Of a DNA stretch of 64,000 nt, positions 12,807-26,292 are shown one piece after another. A program made the position numbers and the translations under genes. Within the stretch, counting starts at the first letter, position 1. The number at the start of each line of letters is the position of its first letter. The stretch covers positions 1 to 64,000 of the forward strand of contig JAEPRB010000071.1 in assembly GCA_016758965.1 (NCBI GenBank). The letters are read 5' to 3'. The notes below the pieces were generated by a model, which was not told the DNA's origin, searched no databases, and saw only the letters and a list, made by a program, of their open reading frames with translations. Origin of the DNA: Circinella minor (lineage: Eukaryota > Mucoromycota > Mucoromycetes > Mucorales > Lichtheimiaceae).

Positions 12807-15231
12807 TTTTTTATTATTTTTATTTTTAAAAAAAAAAATAATAATAAGAAAAATGAAAGAGGGAGATATTAAAAGAAAAGAAAAAAGAAAAGAGGAGAGA
12901 GAAGGGGTAAGAGGTGGGGGAAGAGGAGGGGGTGTGTGAGGGGGGAGTGAGAAGTTTTACTTGTAAGAGAAAAAAAAAATAGTCTTATAAGGTAAACGGA
13001 AATTTTTGTTTTTTTTGTGCGGGTCTTTTTGATAATTTATCAAGTCAAAATGTTATAAATGTAAAAGTGACAGAAAAAAAAAACGTGTTTTTTTTTTTGC
13101 TCCCGACTGATCTTACATGTTATATAAACCTTCTACCTCCCCCCCCCCAAAAAAAAAAGAATAAAAGCTGCAAGTGTTATTTTTACTGTTGACATATATG
13201 CGCAAGGACCATCATTATAAGGAGTAAAAAGTAAATAAAGAAATATTTTCACCTGAAGATAACCCGATTATCCTCATAGAAACGATTAATTTACTTGTTA
13301 TTCTTGTTCCGGGTTTGTTCTCAACAATACTTGTGTGTGTGTGTGTGTGAATGTTACAACAAAAACCAAATAAATTTAATACAAGTGATGGGTAACCTGA
13401 GTTATAACATAAAGCATGCTAAAGTACATATATTAAGTCTCTTTACAGACTAAATTTATATAGTTTTTGTTTTCACATGAGTATAAATGGTATATGCATA
13501 GTGTTTCTTTTTTTTTTTTTTGTTTTCTTTAATGATTAAATCACGATAACAAATTTATTACTCTACTTGTTGGTTGCTATCGATACGTAATAAAAATAAC
13601 ACACTATTGTCTTATAATATAATAGTTTAAAATACCTTTTTCAAGTTAAGTCACTTTTCTTTTCTTTTTTAATATTATTTATAATCTTTTTGCATGTTTT
13701 TTAATCTTATTCGTGCAACCCCCATCACCCCCTTCTTCCCCTACCCCCCCCCGCTCCCCGCCACACCTTGGCTGTTGATTTTTTGATTAGTCTCTTCCGA
13801 TGATAATGATAATAAGATCAAATATTCCAAATGTAGCTTATACTGAAAAAAAAAAGACAAAATAATCTATTTAATTTGATAAGAAGTATTTTTTATCATT
13901 TAAATGAATTATATATTATATCATAATCTACGTAACATAGCTACGTAGTATTCTTTTCTTTTTTGTCAACTTCCTTCTTCCCCGCCCGTCTTTCCTCTCC
14001 GAATGTCATGGTGAATGCAATGATTTTAAAAAATAACAAATACAACGAATTTTATCAATATTACTGTAATATTTTATATTCGTAAATTTTATAAATGAAT
14101 AATATCAAATAAACAATAATGAACAACAAAATGTTTTATTTGTTTACTATCAATTATATATAAAGTCTAAAATTTATAATTTTTTTCTATCTTTTTTTTG
14201 AGGTAACCAAACTTTTGTTTGTATCAATGAAAAAAAAAAAAAAGTAAGCAATATAAGCATTGTCGTGCATATTTTTTTTTTTTTTGTAAGCTTATAACAC
14301 TACTTTCATTATTTATTCTCCTAAAAAAAAAAAAAAAAGAACAATGACGTCGTTAATAAAATTTCAATAACAACTTCTTCAACTTTCCGAGTTTTCAACC
14401 TTTTGGAAACGTGGAAGTCTTTAAAAGTTCTATAAATTTATTTCTTACGTACGTACAAATAAAAGGAAGTTTTCTGACAGATAAATAAAATAAATTATTT
14501 ATTCATGTTACTTTTTCTTAAAAAAAAAACAGAATATATATATATATTTTTAGAAGATTCTAATATGTACAGCTATAAGAATTTATTATTAGGATCTATC
14601 ATAATCAGTGATCCGCAACGAAAGGAAAAAAAAAAACTGATTATATATCCTAAAACTTGTTATATCTTATACCTAGGTAATAGATATTCTTTTTGATAAT
14701 TATCTTCCCGCTTATATAAATGTTGAATACAGTATATAATAACAGCGGCTCGCTCACTTATTTATGTCTTATTCACTTTAACGTAAACGTTTTGTTTCTA
14801 CACTACAGGTGAGCATTACATTGTTATTCATTGTACGTACTATAAATAATAAAAAAGTATTATTACTCATCTCACACAATCTATTATCTTCTCGCACTAT
14901 TAAAAAAAAATCAGAATCAATGAGAAATTTTCATGATAGGGTACGTACGTATGTAAGAAAATAATATATATAGTGGTAATAGTAATAGTAATATAATTGT
15001 GTTTATTATAATGATATCGTTATTAAAACTAAAGGGAATAAATAAGTGGCTAGTACATAAAAAAAAAGATATATATTTGCAAGTTATAACAAATAATGTA
15101 TAAATTAGAAGAAATAAAAAATATTTATAAAAAATAAAGAATAGTTGATAATATGTAAGGAGATAATTATATGTAAAAAAAAAAAATTGAGCAAGTAAAA
15201 AATATATGCCATTATTTTTTTTTTGTATGTT
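12807..15231. other. Intergenic region, promoter side of CLIP-like gene
   Basis: No gene was recognised. It contains GA-rich DNA at 12840-12950, a (GT)n run near 13333, C-rich patches near 13140 and 13745, and several TACGTA palindromes, including tandem ones near 14450 and 14942. The frame at 14505-14696 is low-complexity. Confidence 0.5.
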
Positions 15232-16161
15232 TTATTCATTGACTTCAGTCTTATCCCCAACAGTAGCAGAGGATGGATTTGTTGGCTGATGTTGTTGCTC
15301 AGCAGCTGGTTGAATATTTTGTACAGTTGTTGGTAATACAGGATTCTCAGTATCTTTTTCAGGTTGCCAAGTATGACCAAAGGCAAGAACCACACCCAAA
15401 GCAGCAAGACCAAAAAGCTCAGCAAATACAAAGTACACTGCTTCCACAGCAATAGCGGCTGATTGATCACCCACATTCGATGTCACTACTGTTCGACCAA
15501 TAACTACAAAGAAAGCCAAAACAGAGAATACATAAAATGAACGTAAAATTGGACGCATATAATCATACGAAATATAATGCTGATAAGCATAAAGAGCAAT
15601 AAAAGCCCATAAACCAAAGTTAACAAATTGAGCTGTACGAATAGCATTCAACGCTTGTTGAATCATATTATAACTCATGGAAGTTGAGTTGAACAAAGTA
15701 CCGGCTGTGCCAACAAATCCAATAGCACAAATAAAAATAATAAATGCCCACAAATATCCAAATGCAGTTCCCCAAAGTTTAGTATTCACGTAACCATAAA
15801 GTATTTTTTCTCCTTGGCCGACAGGTAACATGGCTTGATATACATAAAAGACAAGGGTCCAGAGAATTGGAGGGAAAATGGATCCAAAGAAATAGCTAGC
15901 AAATGCCTTGGGTACCATTTCGTCCAAGGTACCACTTTGTTGATCAAGACTTCCTACTATGGATGATCCAATCAAGTAAGTGAAAGCACCAAGTCCTGAT
16001 AAAGTATAGTATGGTAGAGGTGCTTTTTTATAATACCGGTAGCCTTGGACCACTGAAGCAATAAGTGTTACTGCGCTAAACGCAACCATGGCTTGACCTG
16101 ACTTGACATGTAGATCATATGAATCCATGTATTCAGCAAAAATACCACCAAAAATACTCAT
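15232..16161 (-). CDS. Multi-pass membrane protein, unrecognised
   Basis: An uninterrupted frame of 309 residues without introns. About seven hydrophobic segments alternate with short polar loops: AMVAFSAVTLIASVV, TLSGLGAFTYLIG, FFGSIFPPILWTLVFYVY, LWAFIIFICAIGFVG, FGLWAFIALYAY, FYVFSVLAFFVVIG and FAELFGLAALGVVLAFG. The soluble C-terminal tail is Pro/Gln-rich and ends in EVNE. The topology resembles fungal seven-helix families such as RTA1-like proteins, but I see no diagnostic motif and do not assign a family. The start is the first ATG, with an AT-rich leader upstream. Function is unknown. Confidence 0.8.
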   Translation of the reverse strand: MSIFGGIFAEYMDSYDLHVKSGQAMVAFSAVTLIASVVQGYRYYKKAPLPYYTLSGLGAFTYLIGSSIVGSLDQQSGTLDEMVPKAFASYFFGSIFPPILWTLVFYVYQAMLPVGQGEKILYGYVNTKLWGTAFGYLWAFIIFICAIGFVGTAGTLFNSTSMSYNMIQQALNAIRTAQFVNFGLWAFIALYAYQHYISYDYMRPILRSFYVFSVLAFFVVIGRTVVTSNVGDQSAAIAVEAVYFVFAELFGLAALGVVLAFGHTWQPEKDTENPVLPTTVQNIQPAAEQQHQPTNPSSATVGDKTEVNE

Positions 16162-18605
16162 TTGTTCGTTTTTTTTACTTTTTAATCAATTGATAAGTAG
16201 ATTTTTTTTATTTTTTAAAAAAAAGACAAGAAAAAAAGAAAGATGAGGAAGAATAGAAGATTTTATAAAAAAATAAATCATGACAAAAAAAAGTTGTTTA
16301 TGTGTAACCTGTTTTGTTTTAGAAATAGTAAATGATGATGTGTGGCGCTGCTAAGCACCACTTTAAACATCGGCCTTTGCTAATTACGTATACACCTTTT
16401 GCTATTCTATCAAGCTTATTAATATTCTTTAATTAAAAAAATTGTTAATTTTATATCATCTTTTTTTTTTTTAATAAGTGATTGATTCCATAGTGTACTG
16501 TATTAAATTGAAAGAGACATTCATTTTCTTTATTTAAACTTTACGTACATTCTTCAAAAGTTTGTGTTACATTAATCATTGACTGACACGCGCTTCCTTT
16601 GGAGATGATTTTTATTTGCATAACCATCGACATAACATTATGTAGTACATATTCATTATCAATATTAACTTTTTGTTGATATCATCTATTATCTATGTAC
16701 TTGTACCATACAACTAGGTGACAACCAGTTATTATAAAATGGTTATTTGTGAATGCCAAATAATAACGTTGTATTTCTCATCCTAAAATTGTGTCTTTAT
16801 TTTTTTATTTTTTATATAACTCCTGCTGTGTTGCTGAGGTCTCACGCTGATTCATATGATGGGATCTGTTGATATGTTTTTTTGTCTGGTATTTATCTAC
16901 TACATCCCCTTGAATAATAAATAAGCATAATATACTAGTGTAAGTACAACATAATGAAAAAATTTAAAATGTACGTATCTATTTAACACATATGTTAGAA
17001 GAAGTTTCATGTCATAAACATTAATGTAGTTTCTTGTTTTTTTTTTTTTTTTTTTTTTTTTGCTACAAGCTCAAAATTATATGCATTATAGATCATCATT
17101 CAATTAATGAATTATTTATTGTTGTTATTATTTTATCCAACAACAAACGATTTCTTGTGGCGTTGAAATATATAAAATACTTAATTTAGATTAACAAGGG
17201 GTCCTTAGAAGTCGTACAGAGCATCAAAGTGTAAATGTATCACGCTAAAATTCCTCTATTATTTCGTTTCACGAGTGCAATATGGCACATATATAAGAGA
17301 TTCTTTAAAATTAAGGATACGATATTTGTTTCGTATAATTGGGTTTATTCTATTATTCTTTTATTATGTTCTTGATCCTTAGTGTGTGTTTTGAAAAATG
17401 ATAGCCAAAAATCAATTAACACGCACACGCACAATATATATATATAGAGAGAGAAAGAATTAAGGTGAACTCTTTGTATTAGTTGTAGTATATATTACAT
17501 GCATAAAAGTTAATGCATAATTATTTATATAGTTTTTTAAAAAAAGGACCATATAATACTACGACGTACATCTAAGTGTAAAAACCAATACAAGAAACAA
17601 ACAAGATTTCATTCTACTTGCGTATCGTGTTTTTTTTTTTTTAATATCACAACATAAAAGTGTATCATTCCATGTGTTAATAATACCTGTAATAATCATG
17701 ATGTTTTATTTTAAGCTGTCTTTTTTTTAGTCTTATCGGTGCATGCATTTTACATGTTTATTTGATGTTTCATATTGTATTTTTTTAATAGTGATTTTCT
17801 ATAAGTATAACGAACTTTTTATAAATTGTGTAATATATTATTTTCTCAAAAATTAATTATCTATGGGGTAATCATAAAAAAAAAAGATGTCGTCATCAAA
17901 GTAAAAGAATATAATTAACAACTTTTGATTACTTATTACTATTTATTAGACAAATAAATGAAATGTTTGTCATTCTTTTGTTATGCATTCGTGTAGAAAA
18001 TCGTTTCATTATTGTATAAATAATACGTTATGCCCGTTTTGTTTATATTTATTTAACAGTTACGTACTTTTACCTAAATCAACAATCAACAATCAAATAA
18101 TCGTCGTTATTATGTATGTGATGTGTGGTGAATAATGAGAAATTTACTATCATACGTAATAACAAGTTTGAATATTTTCCTTCTTATATCTACAATTTAT
18201 AGTATATATTATGATCTAATACATAAAAGATGTTATTAAATGAATGGTTGACACAAATAAAAATAGTGGAAAACAATAATTCGTGTAACCAATGCATGGA
18301 GCAAAAAAAAGAATTATTGGAAGGAATTGACGACACAGTCCCTCCCCCTTTTTTTTGCGTACAACATGACGACGACTTTTTTTTTTAAATAACTTTATCT
18401 CATATATGCATATTGTTGCTATAATAACAATAACCTAAAATAATATTTATATGTTCCATTCCTAAAAAAAAAAAAAAAAAAAGTACTCAATCTTTCTCTC
18501 TTCAACTTTTTGTTCTTTTTTTGTATATAACGGAAAAAATAACAAAAAGTTTCTCTTATTATCGTATTGGTGATTAACGATTGTCTTGGAAAAACTAAAC
18601 GCACA
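16162..18605. other. Intergenic region between divergent genes
   Basis: About 2.4 kb between the membrane-protein gene (minus) and the glycosidase gene (plus), so it holds both promoters. A 24-nt T run lies near 17037-17060. A GC-richer patch near 16340-16375 (TGTGGCGCTGCTAAGCACC) stands out. No gene was seen. Confidence 0.5.
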
Positions 18606-20350
18606 ATGATGTTGGTAGGTAAAGCCACATCTCCCGCGTCCAATTCTTCTTCTTCTTCTTGTTCTTCTTTGTCTTCTTCGAATTCAATGTCAAGTTATGA
18701 ACGAGCTGAAACACCAACACCTCCTACAACGCCTCTACTGTAAAGTTGTATTCCAATATTAAATGTGGTTTGCATAATGGCAATGTTAATTGCTAATGGT
18801 GATATTATTATTATTGTCTATTTTTAGTGAAAAGAAACCTGCATGGGCTTGTAAACCATTACTTGGATTTTCCACGTGGTCAACTCAACTACTTGATGAT
18901 GTAGAAGGTTACGGTGGAAAGCATATAAACCCATGGTAAACTAATTAATGAAAATAGTTACATTTATTTCCTTTTCTTTTCTTTTATTAACCCATTATTC
19001 TCTCAAAACTGAATAAAAAAAAACAAAGGTTCAATGAAAAAAGTATTAAAGAAATATCGGATGTCATGAAATATAAGATGCCAAAATATGAATATATCAA
19101 TATGGATTCTGGATGGTACGTAAATAAAAAAAAAATTACGTTCGCTATTACAACAAGAGGAAAGGAAACAAAAAATAATAATTATAAAGACTGGTTTGCT
19201 TAATAAACAAATTAGGTCGGAAACATTCGATGAATATGGTCGTTGGACATATCGAAAAGATCTTTTTCCAAATGGATTAAGGGCAGTATCTGATCATTTA
19301 CATAAAAATGGTCATCGATTAGGTATCTATATTTTACCAGGTATTCGGTGTGATGCCTATGAAGCCAATCCACCTATTAAAGGTACAAAATATCGAATGC
19401 AAGATTTAGTCGTCGAGAAAAAAGAAGGCAATGGATTTAAAGGTGTGACGTATATGCCAGATGCGCATATGGACATTGTACAAATCTATTATGATTCTCT
19501 GGCCGAATTATTTGCTGAATGGGGGGTTGGATTTGTAAAAATTGACGGATGTGGATTTGGTGGTGGTGATCAATTTTATCCCTATCAATCTCCGGATAAT
19601 CGGGAATGTATCAGAATGATGTCCAAAGCTTTTCGACGTTATAATATATGGATGGAACTTTCTTGGTATATGGATTATTCATATGCAAAAGATTGGGCGA
19701 CCATTTCCAATGGTGCTCGTATTTATATTGATATTGAATCTTATTCTACAAAGACTATGACTACATCCCATCGTGTCTTTCAACGTGTAACACAAGCAAG
19801 TCGATGGGTGGACACAGGTGTGGTGGGTAAAGATTATGGTTTTTTCATTGATTTGGATGTCGTTTTGGTCGGTATGGTCGTTCATGGCAAATGTGTGGAT
19901 GGATTGGATAATGATGATGTACGAAGATCTTATATTAGCTTTTGGGCTATTGTAAGTTCTGTATTTTGTATTGGTTCAGATCCACGTATGATTCCTGACA
20001 AATATCTTGCCATGTTGAATCATCCTGGTATTTTGGAAATACATCAAGCTGGAAATATGGCTCAACCAATCGGTTCTGGAAATGTTTGGCTTAATCGGAG
20101 GCAGATTTGGTGGAAACCAATGCCTGATGGTCGAGTTTGTTGTATGCTATTTAATGCACATACATATATGTTTATGCTTGGATTTAGCCATGAGGTTCGA
20201 TTAAATTTAAAGGATGTAGGAATGATAGGTAAAGCATCCATTGAGGATGTTTGGACAGGAGAAAAATTAGGTGTATTTGACGAGAGTTATAGTATTCGTC
20301 TTCGAGCTGGTCAATGTCAAGTGTTGATGTTATCACCCATTTTATTGTAG
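18606..20350 (+). CDS. GH27-like alpha-galactosidase family protein
   Basis: Exons 18606-18739, 18828-18935, 19029-19115 and 19216-20350 give 487 residues. The N terminus is a Ser/Thr/Pro-rich stretch without a signal peptide, so the protein is probably intracellular. The (beta/alpha)8 domain begins PLLGFSTWSTQ, the counterpart of the GH27 PPMGWNSW entry. YEYINMDSGW follows, then the nucleophile segment FVKIDGCGFGG (Asp near residue 220). FIDLDVVLVG corresponds to the family's DPDM acid/base segment (second Asp near 324). A small C-terminal beta domain is expected from about residue 390. The family hydrolyses terminal alpha-galactosides or alpha-N-acetylgalactosaminides; the substrate here is unknown. 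It runs convergent to the mannosyltransferase gene, with 188 bp between the stop codons. Confidence 0.82.
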
Positions 20351-20538
20351 TTGTAAAAGTTATTTATTCAAAACATATATATACCATTGTCTTTTTTTTC
20401 CATTCATCATCATTCTCTCTATATATATTATACTCATACTATTTGCTTTTTTTCCCCCATCGTTTTTTCTGTTTATTACACTTAATATAAATATATAAAT
20501 TATATATATCATATTATATATGACAAAAATATTATGTT

Positions 20539-23500
20539 TTAAGCAAATGCAAGATCCCAAGATTTCATTAATTTTCGTTGGCTTGCTTGTTCCGCTGTTA
20601 AACCTGGTGAACCATATGTAATTGGTGCCAAAAATACAAAAACGGCAAATTGTAAACTTAGAATCGTAAAAGCGATTAAATAAGACCAGTAAGAAGGACA
20701 TGCTTTCATGGATGTAAAAGGGCGATGATTTACCGTTGTCGATGGTGTCATCATTCGACCAGATATTGGCGTATTAATACCATCAATACATGCAAATTGG
20801 AAAAGAGCACCCACAAGTAAATAACAACATGCTGCTGCTGGTAAATAATGATGTAAATACAGTGATCGACCCATAACAAAAAATGGAAGATAATGAAAAG
20901 CCCAAAGAAGCCAAAAGAATCCAGCTGAGCGAAACAAACGTTGACGTATAGCAACTGATATTATACATATATCATATATTCTACTGGTTAACTTGTGTGT
21001 GTGTGTGTGTCATGTAAATGTGTATTCAAAAAAAAACTTAAAAACCAAACATTTCTTACCAGTTTGTATCGCATGTGTATCTCGTTGTCTTGCTAGTGTT
21101 TGTATAATAACAACCGTACCAAAACATAAAACAGCGACTAATCCAAGCTGCCAACCAAAAATATTGCCCGTCATATAAATCTGTTCACGAGTTACTTCAT
21201 TCCTCCAATAAGAAATGCCTCGTTGCATGATGGGCCAAGATATAGGTCTTGATTTGTATGGATGAGGTGTATTCAGTCCGGAATTACGACTTATTGTACG
21301 TAGTTGAAGTTCCAAGAACTTTTTCCAAAATGACATTGGTTTTTCTTTCTTTTCTTCTTTCTTTTTTAAATTGATTTCTTTTGCTATAAATCATGATATT
21401 ACAGTTACGTATTGTTTTTTTTTTAAATAAATATTCGTTATTTATGTACGAAATAGTTGATTACCATCCATTATAATATTACATTTGAAATGTAAAATGA
21501 GCTTACCATTGACCCCTTTAACATCCATGGCTCTCCAATATGTTGTTTTATCTCTGATAAAATCTTTTTTCCCATTAATTTCTTGTAGACCAAATCCCCA
21601 TTCCAATGGCAGAGTTTTATCCTTAAATGTCCACATGCCTACTGAACCTGCTATATTGACAAGTTTAACAGACTTCATGTGTGTTTTCCAAACATTTCCA
21701 TTGGCATGATCATCTAATTGTATCTTGAACAATGTTTCATTATATCGTTCCTCTAACGGTACTACTGTAAATTCCATATTCGTTGAAGTTAATGGTGATG
21801 CCACATTATGTGTCAATAAGTGTTTCCCTGTTTCAACATGTTCCAGTTGAATAATATCTCCATGATGAACTGGAGTACGTTTGTCTTTTGAAATATCTTT
21901 TGTTGGTTTTACGCACCAGTAACTATTATCATCTGGATCATGAACTCCAACAACTTGTTGGCCTATACAGATGTTTTTTGTTTATTTAATAATAATAGTA
22001 CGTAGTGTATATTTATTACATTTTTTTTTTTGGAGGGGGGATGATTTACTTACCTCCACTTCCGATTCTTCCATTTTCATATCGACGAGGATACTTATGT
22101 TTATGTGAATGAAGATAAACAGATGTTGTTGGATGGAATAACGTAATATTATCATAATAATGAATATCTACGTACGTAATATAATTCAATATATATAATT
22201 TAGATATACTCATCAAACAACAACGTAGTAATAAATAAGAATAATCAACTTTATACATATATAACATAAAATATGCTTACCAATGGACAATAGACTAACT
22301 GGAGAATTTTCAAGTGTTGCTTGAAATTGGGGAGACATAAACAAATCACCTGGTCCAGATTGATTAAGAATTGCAAAATGAATATAAAACCAAAACAGAT
22401 AAACACAAACTGGGACGAGCACAAAACCCACTACTCTTGCCAAAAAATGTTTTCCAAACTCTTTCTAGTATATATATGTATATATTTAAAGTATTAATAT
22501 GGTATTTATAATTGCGATCTGTATATAGTAACTTCATGACATATATATTATTATTCTAATACTACTAATAATAAAAACAATGAGAGTATATATCTTACGT
22601 ACCAAGGAAAGACCATGTCGGATATCAAGAAGATTCCAAATATCAACAGTTGCTGCGACCCCAATTGATCCCACTGTGAAAAGTCCAACCATCTTTACAC
22701 TGTATATATCATCGATAATATAATTGTTATAATTTTTTTATGTAAATCACCAAAAATAACAAGAGTTTTTATATTTAGTTTTACCTTAAAGTCATTGCCA
22801 TGGATGCTCCAGCTGCCACTAACCATGACCACCAACTAACTGAAAAAGGCCTGTTTATATTTTATACGTATTACACATATATAATTAATATACAATCTCA
22901 TTCTTTAAATTTTATGCAAAAGAAGAATTTATATGTACTTGTTTCTCAATTTGAAAAATCGAATATATGTATATGCCGTAAGTAACATATAAAATACAAG
23001 AGAGCTATCCAGCAAGATTAATCGATGTTGTGCAACAAGAGCATTATCTATAATACATATATGTATTTATTCATATAAATTTATGATTTCATTGATTTTA
23101 TGTCGCTAAGTATATTGTTCTTTTTGTTGTCATGGTAATTACTTTAACAAAAATGAAAAAATAATCATTGCTTACCAAAGAGATACATGCACGACGAAAC
23201 AACACACGCTAAGGTAGAATATCCGGACTGTTTCATAATTGCATACATGAGAGCAACATTACAAACATTTAAAGAGGCAGGCAAGGCACGTAATCCAACA
23301 TAAGGTACCTTATGTTCAATATAGCTTCCACCTATTTCACCAAAATCGTAATGACCACTATATCCAATCAAATATCCCATGGCAGCAAACATCATTTTTC
23401 CAAGTGGGGGATGGACATCAAAATAAAAGGTACGATTTAAATAATAGCTAGCAAATTTACCAAAATGCACTTCATCAAATCTATACATATACATGTTTCT

Positions 23501-23896
23501 ATTATATTAGCGGCTTTATATTCTTTTATTTGACTTTTTATATTTTGATAGGGTATATACATAGTATGTAATAGACTCACACAACTTCAGCTGGATACCA
23601 TATCTTGAAAAAACTAACGAAAAATCCAACAACAGTGATTGTAATATGACATAAAGTTTGATAAGATATTATTGTTGATTTTACATTCTATATCCATAAT
23701 ACGTATACATACATAAAAGATTAATACGTGTTAACAAAATAAAAAAAAAAGAACCAGGTATATAAAGACGCGTGATTTTTTTTAAAAAAATTTTAACCTT
23801 TTTAGAATCTTCACTATCATAATAGTAGACTTCTTTTTGATGAGAAGAAGTTGTATTAAGAGTATGATAATGTTGCTCGTGTCGATTCCTCAACAT
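20539..23896 (-). CDS. PMT4: Protein O-mannosyltransferase, PMT4/POMT1 type
   Basis: Transfers mannose from dolichyl-phosphate-mannose to Ser/Thr of secretory proteins in the ER. Eleven exons joined by hand (23896-23798, 23687-23581, 23480-23176, 23047-22939, 22850-22785, 22699-22603, 22464-22281, 22167-22054, 21962-21507, 21383-21060, 20954-20539) give 758 residues; yeast Pmt4 has 762. The catalytic loop reads VVFDEVHFGKFASYYL (acidic DE pair near residues 71-72), then FDVHPPLGKM and AQHRLILLDS. The central luminal part has MIR-like repeats (VYLHSHKHKYPRRY, GQQVVGVHD, HVETGKHLLTHN). The C-terminal membrane bundle contains HYLPFFVMGRSLYLHHYLPA. SGPGDLFMSPQFQ and FASYY fit the PMT4/POMT1 subfamily better than PMT1 or PMT2. 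Subfamily is moderately sure, family very sure. Confidence 0.9.
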
Positions 23897-24584
23897 ATAG
23901 ATAGATAGATATTTATACGTAAACGAAATAAAAATGAAAATAAAATATTTACAAGAAAGAAAAGATATATTTATTTGAAATGAGGAACGTTCTCTGTTGT
24001 TGTTCAAATTCACGGAGAAGCACAAACTTACCTAATGAAGAGCGTCAATCTTTAAATGAAATTTCAATAATGACTGCTTGATGATACAAAATATTAGAAC
24101 TGTATGCCTCTCACTTGTCAAATTGGAAGAAAAGAATTTTAATTTCAGACACTCACACATATGTTCATGTACCTATAACTTTATTGTTATATGATAGTTC
24201 TATGTTTTCTGATTCAATGTGCGTCGTTATCATACTGTAATTAAATTCTCAGATTGACAAGTGAAAGGTACTGATACGTACAGTTCTACTTGGCAATATA
24301 TTGTTCTTCTTTTATTATGTTCAAACCAATTCGTTTTAGTAAACCATCCTTATTTGTTATGATATATTGACACTTTTCTTTACTAATAAAGAATAAAAAA
24401 ATTAGTGTATCATGCATTGTTAATTATGTGACCACCTTGCATTATATTTTTTTTATTGACAATAATTATAAGAAAAAATATATATTCAAGACCAGCAGGA
24501 ATATTTTTTTTTTTAAAATCCTTCGAAACTCTTTTTTTTTTTTTTTTTCTGGCAGGATACCATACTAACATATAATTTGATCTA
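23897..24584. other. Divergent promoter region
   Basis: Separates the mannosyltransferase start (minus) from the small lysine-rich gene (plus). It is AT-rich with several T runs near 24525-24550. No coding signal. Confidence 0.55.
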
Positions 24585-25608
24585 ATGGGGAAATCAAACG
24601 CAATTGTAAAGGTAAAGAAAAAAAAATACAAATATCAATTTATAAACGGTCAAAACTTTTATTGGATTGTAAAATGCATGGTTTAACATGAATTCAAACG
24701 TTAATCTTTTTATTTTTATTTTTGCTCAAAAAAAAAAAAAAAAAATTGGATATAATATGGATATATAGAAAGCAGAACAAAAAGCTAGTAAGAAAAACAA
24801 AAGTATAAATGCTTTTGATATTTCTTCTTCACCACCTTCACCTACTGGAGCTGTCATGGGTCAAAAAATTGTAAGGCGCAAAGTATCAAAAAAAGTTATA
24901 AAGAAGAAAAATGAAAAGAAACGAGTCAAGGGAGCATCTGAGCTCGATAATCCAAAATATGCTAATAAGGTTAGTTTTTTTCTTTTTTTTGTGTGATAGT
25001 GTTAAATAAAAGGGAAAGAAAAGAGAACTGCTTACATATTATATATATATATACATAGGATTTTATGTTGGAAATGATTGAAAAAGCATCAGGAAAAGAA
25101 GAAGAACGAGAAGCAACAAAGTTAGCTCGAAGGGTAAATATATATACATATATATATTGTTGCTGAGTGGGCTATTATTTATATACATTATGCTCACTGA
25201 TGTGATTAACTCAAATGTTTCATTTATATGCTATTGTAATTTAGGAAGCTGTTGAAAAAAAGATAAAAGAAAGAGGAGATAAGAAAGAAAAGGTAAAAGG
25301 TGCAAGACAAGCTAAACTCGTAAGTGGCGTAAAAAGAAAACTTTGAAGTTAGATAGAAGATCCCTGAAGCAGAATTAATTAATTACGTTTCTAATAATAA
25401 CAACTACGTATAATGATGACTTATTACGATAATATCTTGATATGCTAATTCAATTCACATTAAAAAATAAATAATATAGGAAAAAGCTAAACAACAAATT
25501 ACAAACAAGAAAAATAACAAGAGGGCTAAAGAATCAACAACACTTGTGAAAGAAAAGGCAGTTTCTGGAAAGAAAAATAACAGTAAACGAGTTCGATTTG
25601 CTGATTAA
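24585..25608 (+). CDS. Small lysine-rich protein, function unknown
   Basis: Five exons (24585-24611, 24769-24969, 25059-25133, 25245-25319, 25480-25608) join into a 168-residue protein. All four introns fall between codons. It starts MGKSNAIVK and is strongly basic, with KKVIKKKNEKKR and a helical charged middle (MLEMIEKASGKEEER). The end, SKRVRFAD, resembles the tails of several nucleolar or ribosome-assembly proteins. The composition suggests a nucleolar or RNA-associated role, which is inference only; I do not recognise the family. The 9-codon first exon is supported by a good donor (AAG|GTAAAG) and by frame continuity. Confidence 0.72.
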
Positions 25609-26292
25609 TTGGGAAGAAGAAAACCTAAACAAAAAAAAATTAACAGAACGAAAATTTGAAACGACTTATATTCTAAGTGTCACGACTTTTTATTACCCCA
25701 TTTCATTACTGGTCATACATATATACAAACATTAAAACACATCATCCATAACTTTTTCTAATTTGATGTACATTATATTTTATCTTGCTGTTTTAAAAGC
25801 GGGGTTTTCCTCATGCATATTATTAAAAGTAGTTCTCCATAATAATCCATTACAAGAAAATAAATAAATTTATTCATTTAATCTTTCCGTGTGTATTTTC
25901 ATATTACATATTCATTGTTGGTTTATATTAATTGTGGTTCAATTCAAGAAAGGAAAAAAAAAAAGTCAATTTTTTTTATATAAAAAGAAGTAACTATGCA
26001 AGTGAAATGTATCTGTGTAACAATGATTCGCCATCAACTTGATGTTCCTGCATCGTGGGTTCTCTATTTCGCCAACCTTTTTTATATTCCAGGAAACTGG
26101 GCACGCGACACATTGTACTCCTTGCAGATGATCAAGGAGAAAGCGCAAATAACATATAAAAAGGTTGTTTTTTTTTAAAAAAAAAAACACACACAACTCA
26201 AATTAAAAAGCGTATCGGGTTGTTCATTTCTTTTTCACTTTTTTTTATTTATTTATTTACTCTTTCAATTTTTTTAACTCTTTTTTGATATC
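25609..26292. other. Intergenic, upstream of GDSL hydrolase gene
   Basis: 3' flank of the lysine-rich gene and promoter of the hydrolase gene. A patch at 25996-26170 is less AT-rich than its surroundings and open on both strands, but neither translation looks like a protein family. Confidence 0.5.

Noticed and set aside
25996..26178. Patch open on both strands, less AT-rich
   Set aside because: Neither translation resembles a known protein, and it lies within the short promoter interval of the GDSL gene.
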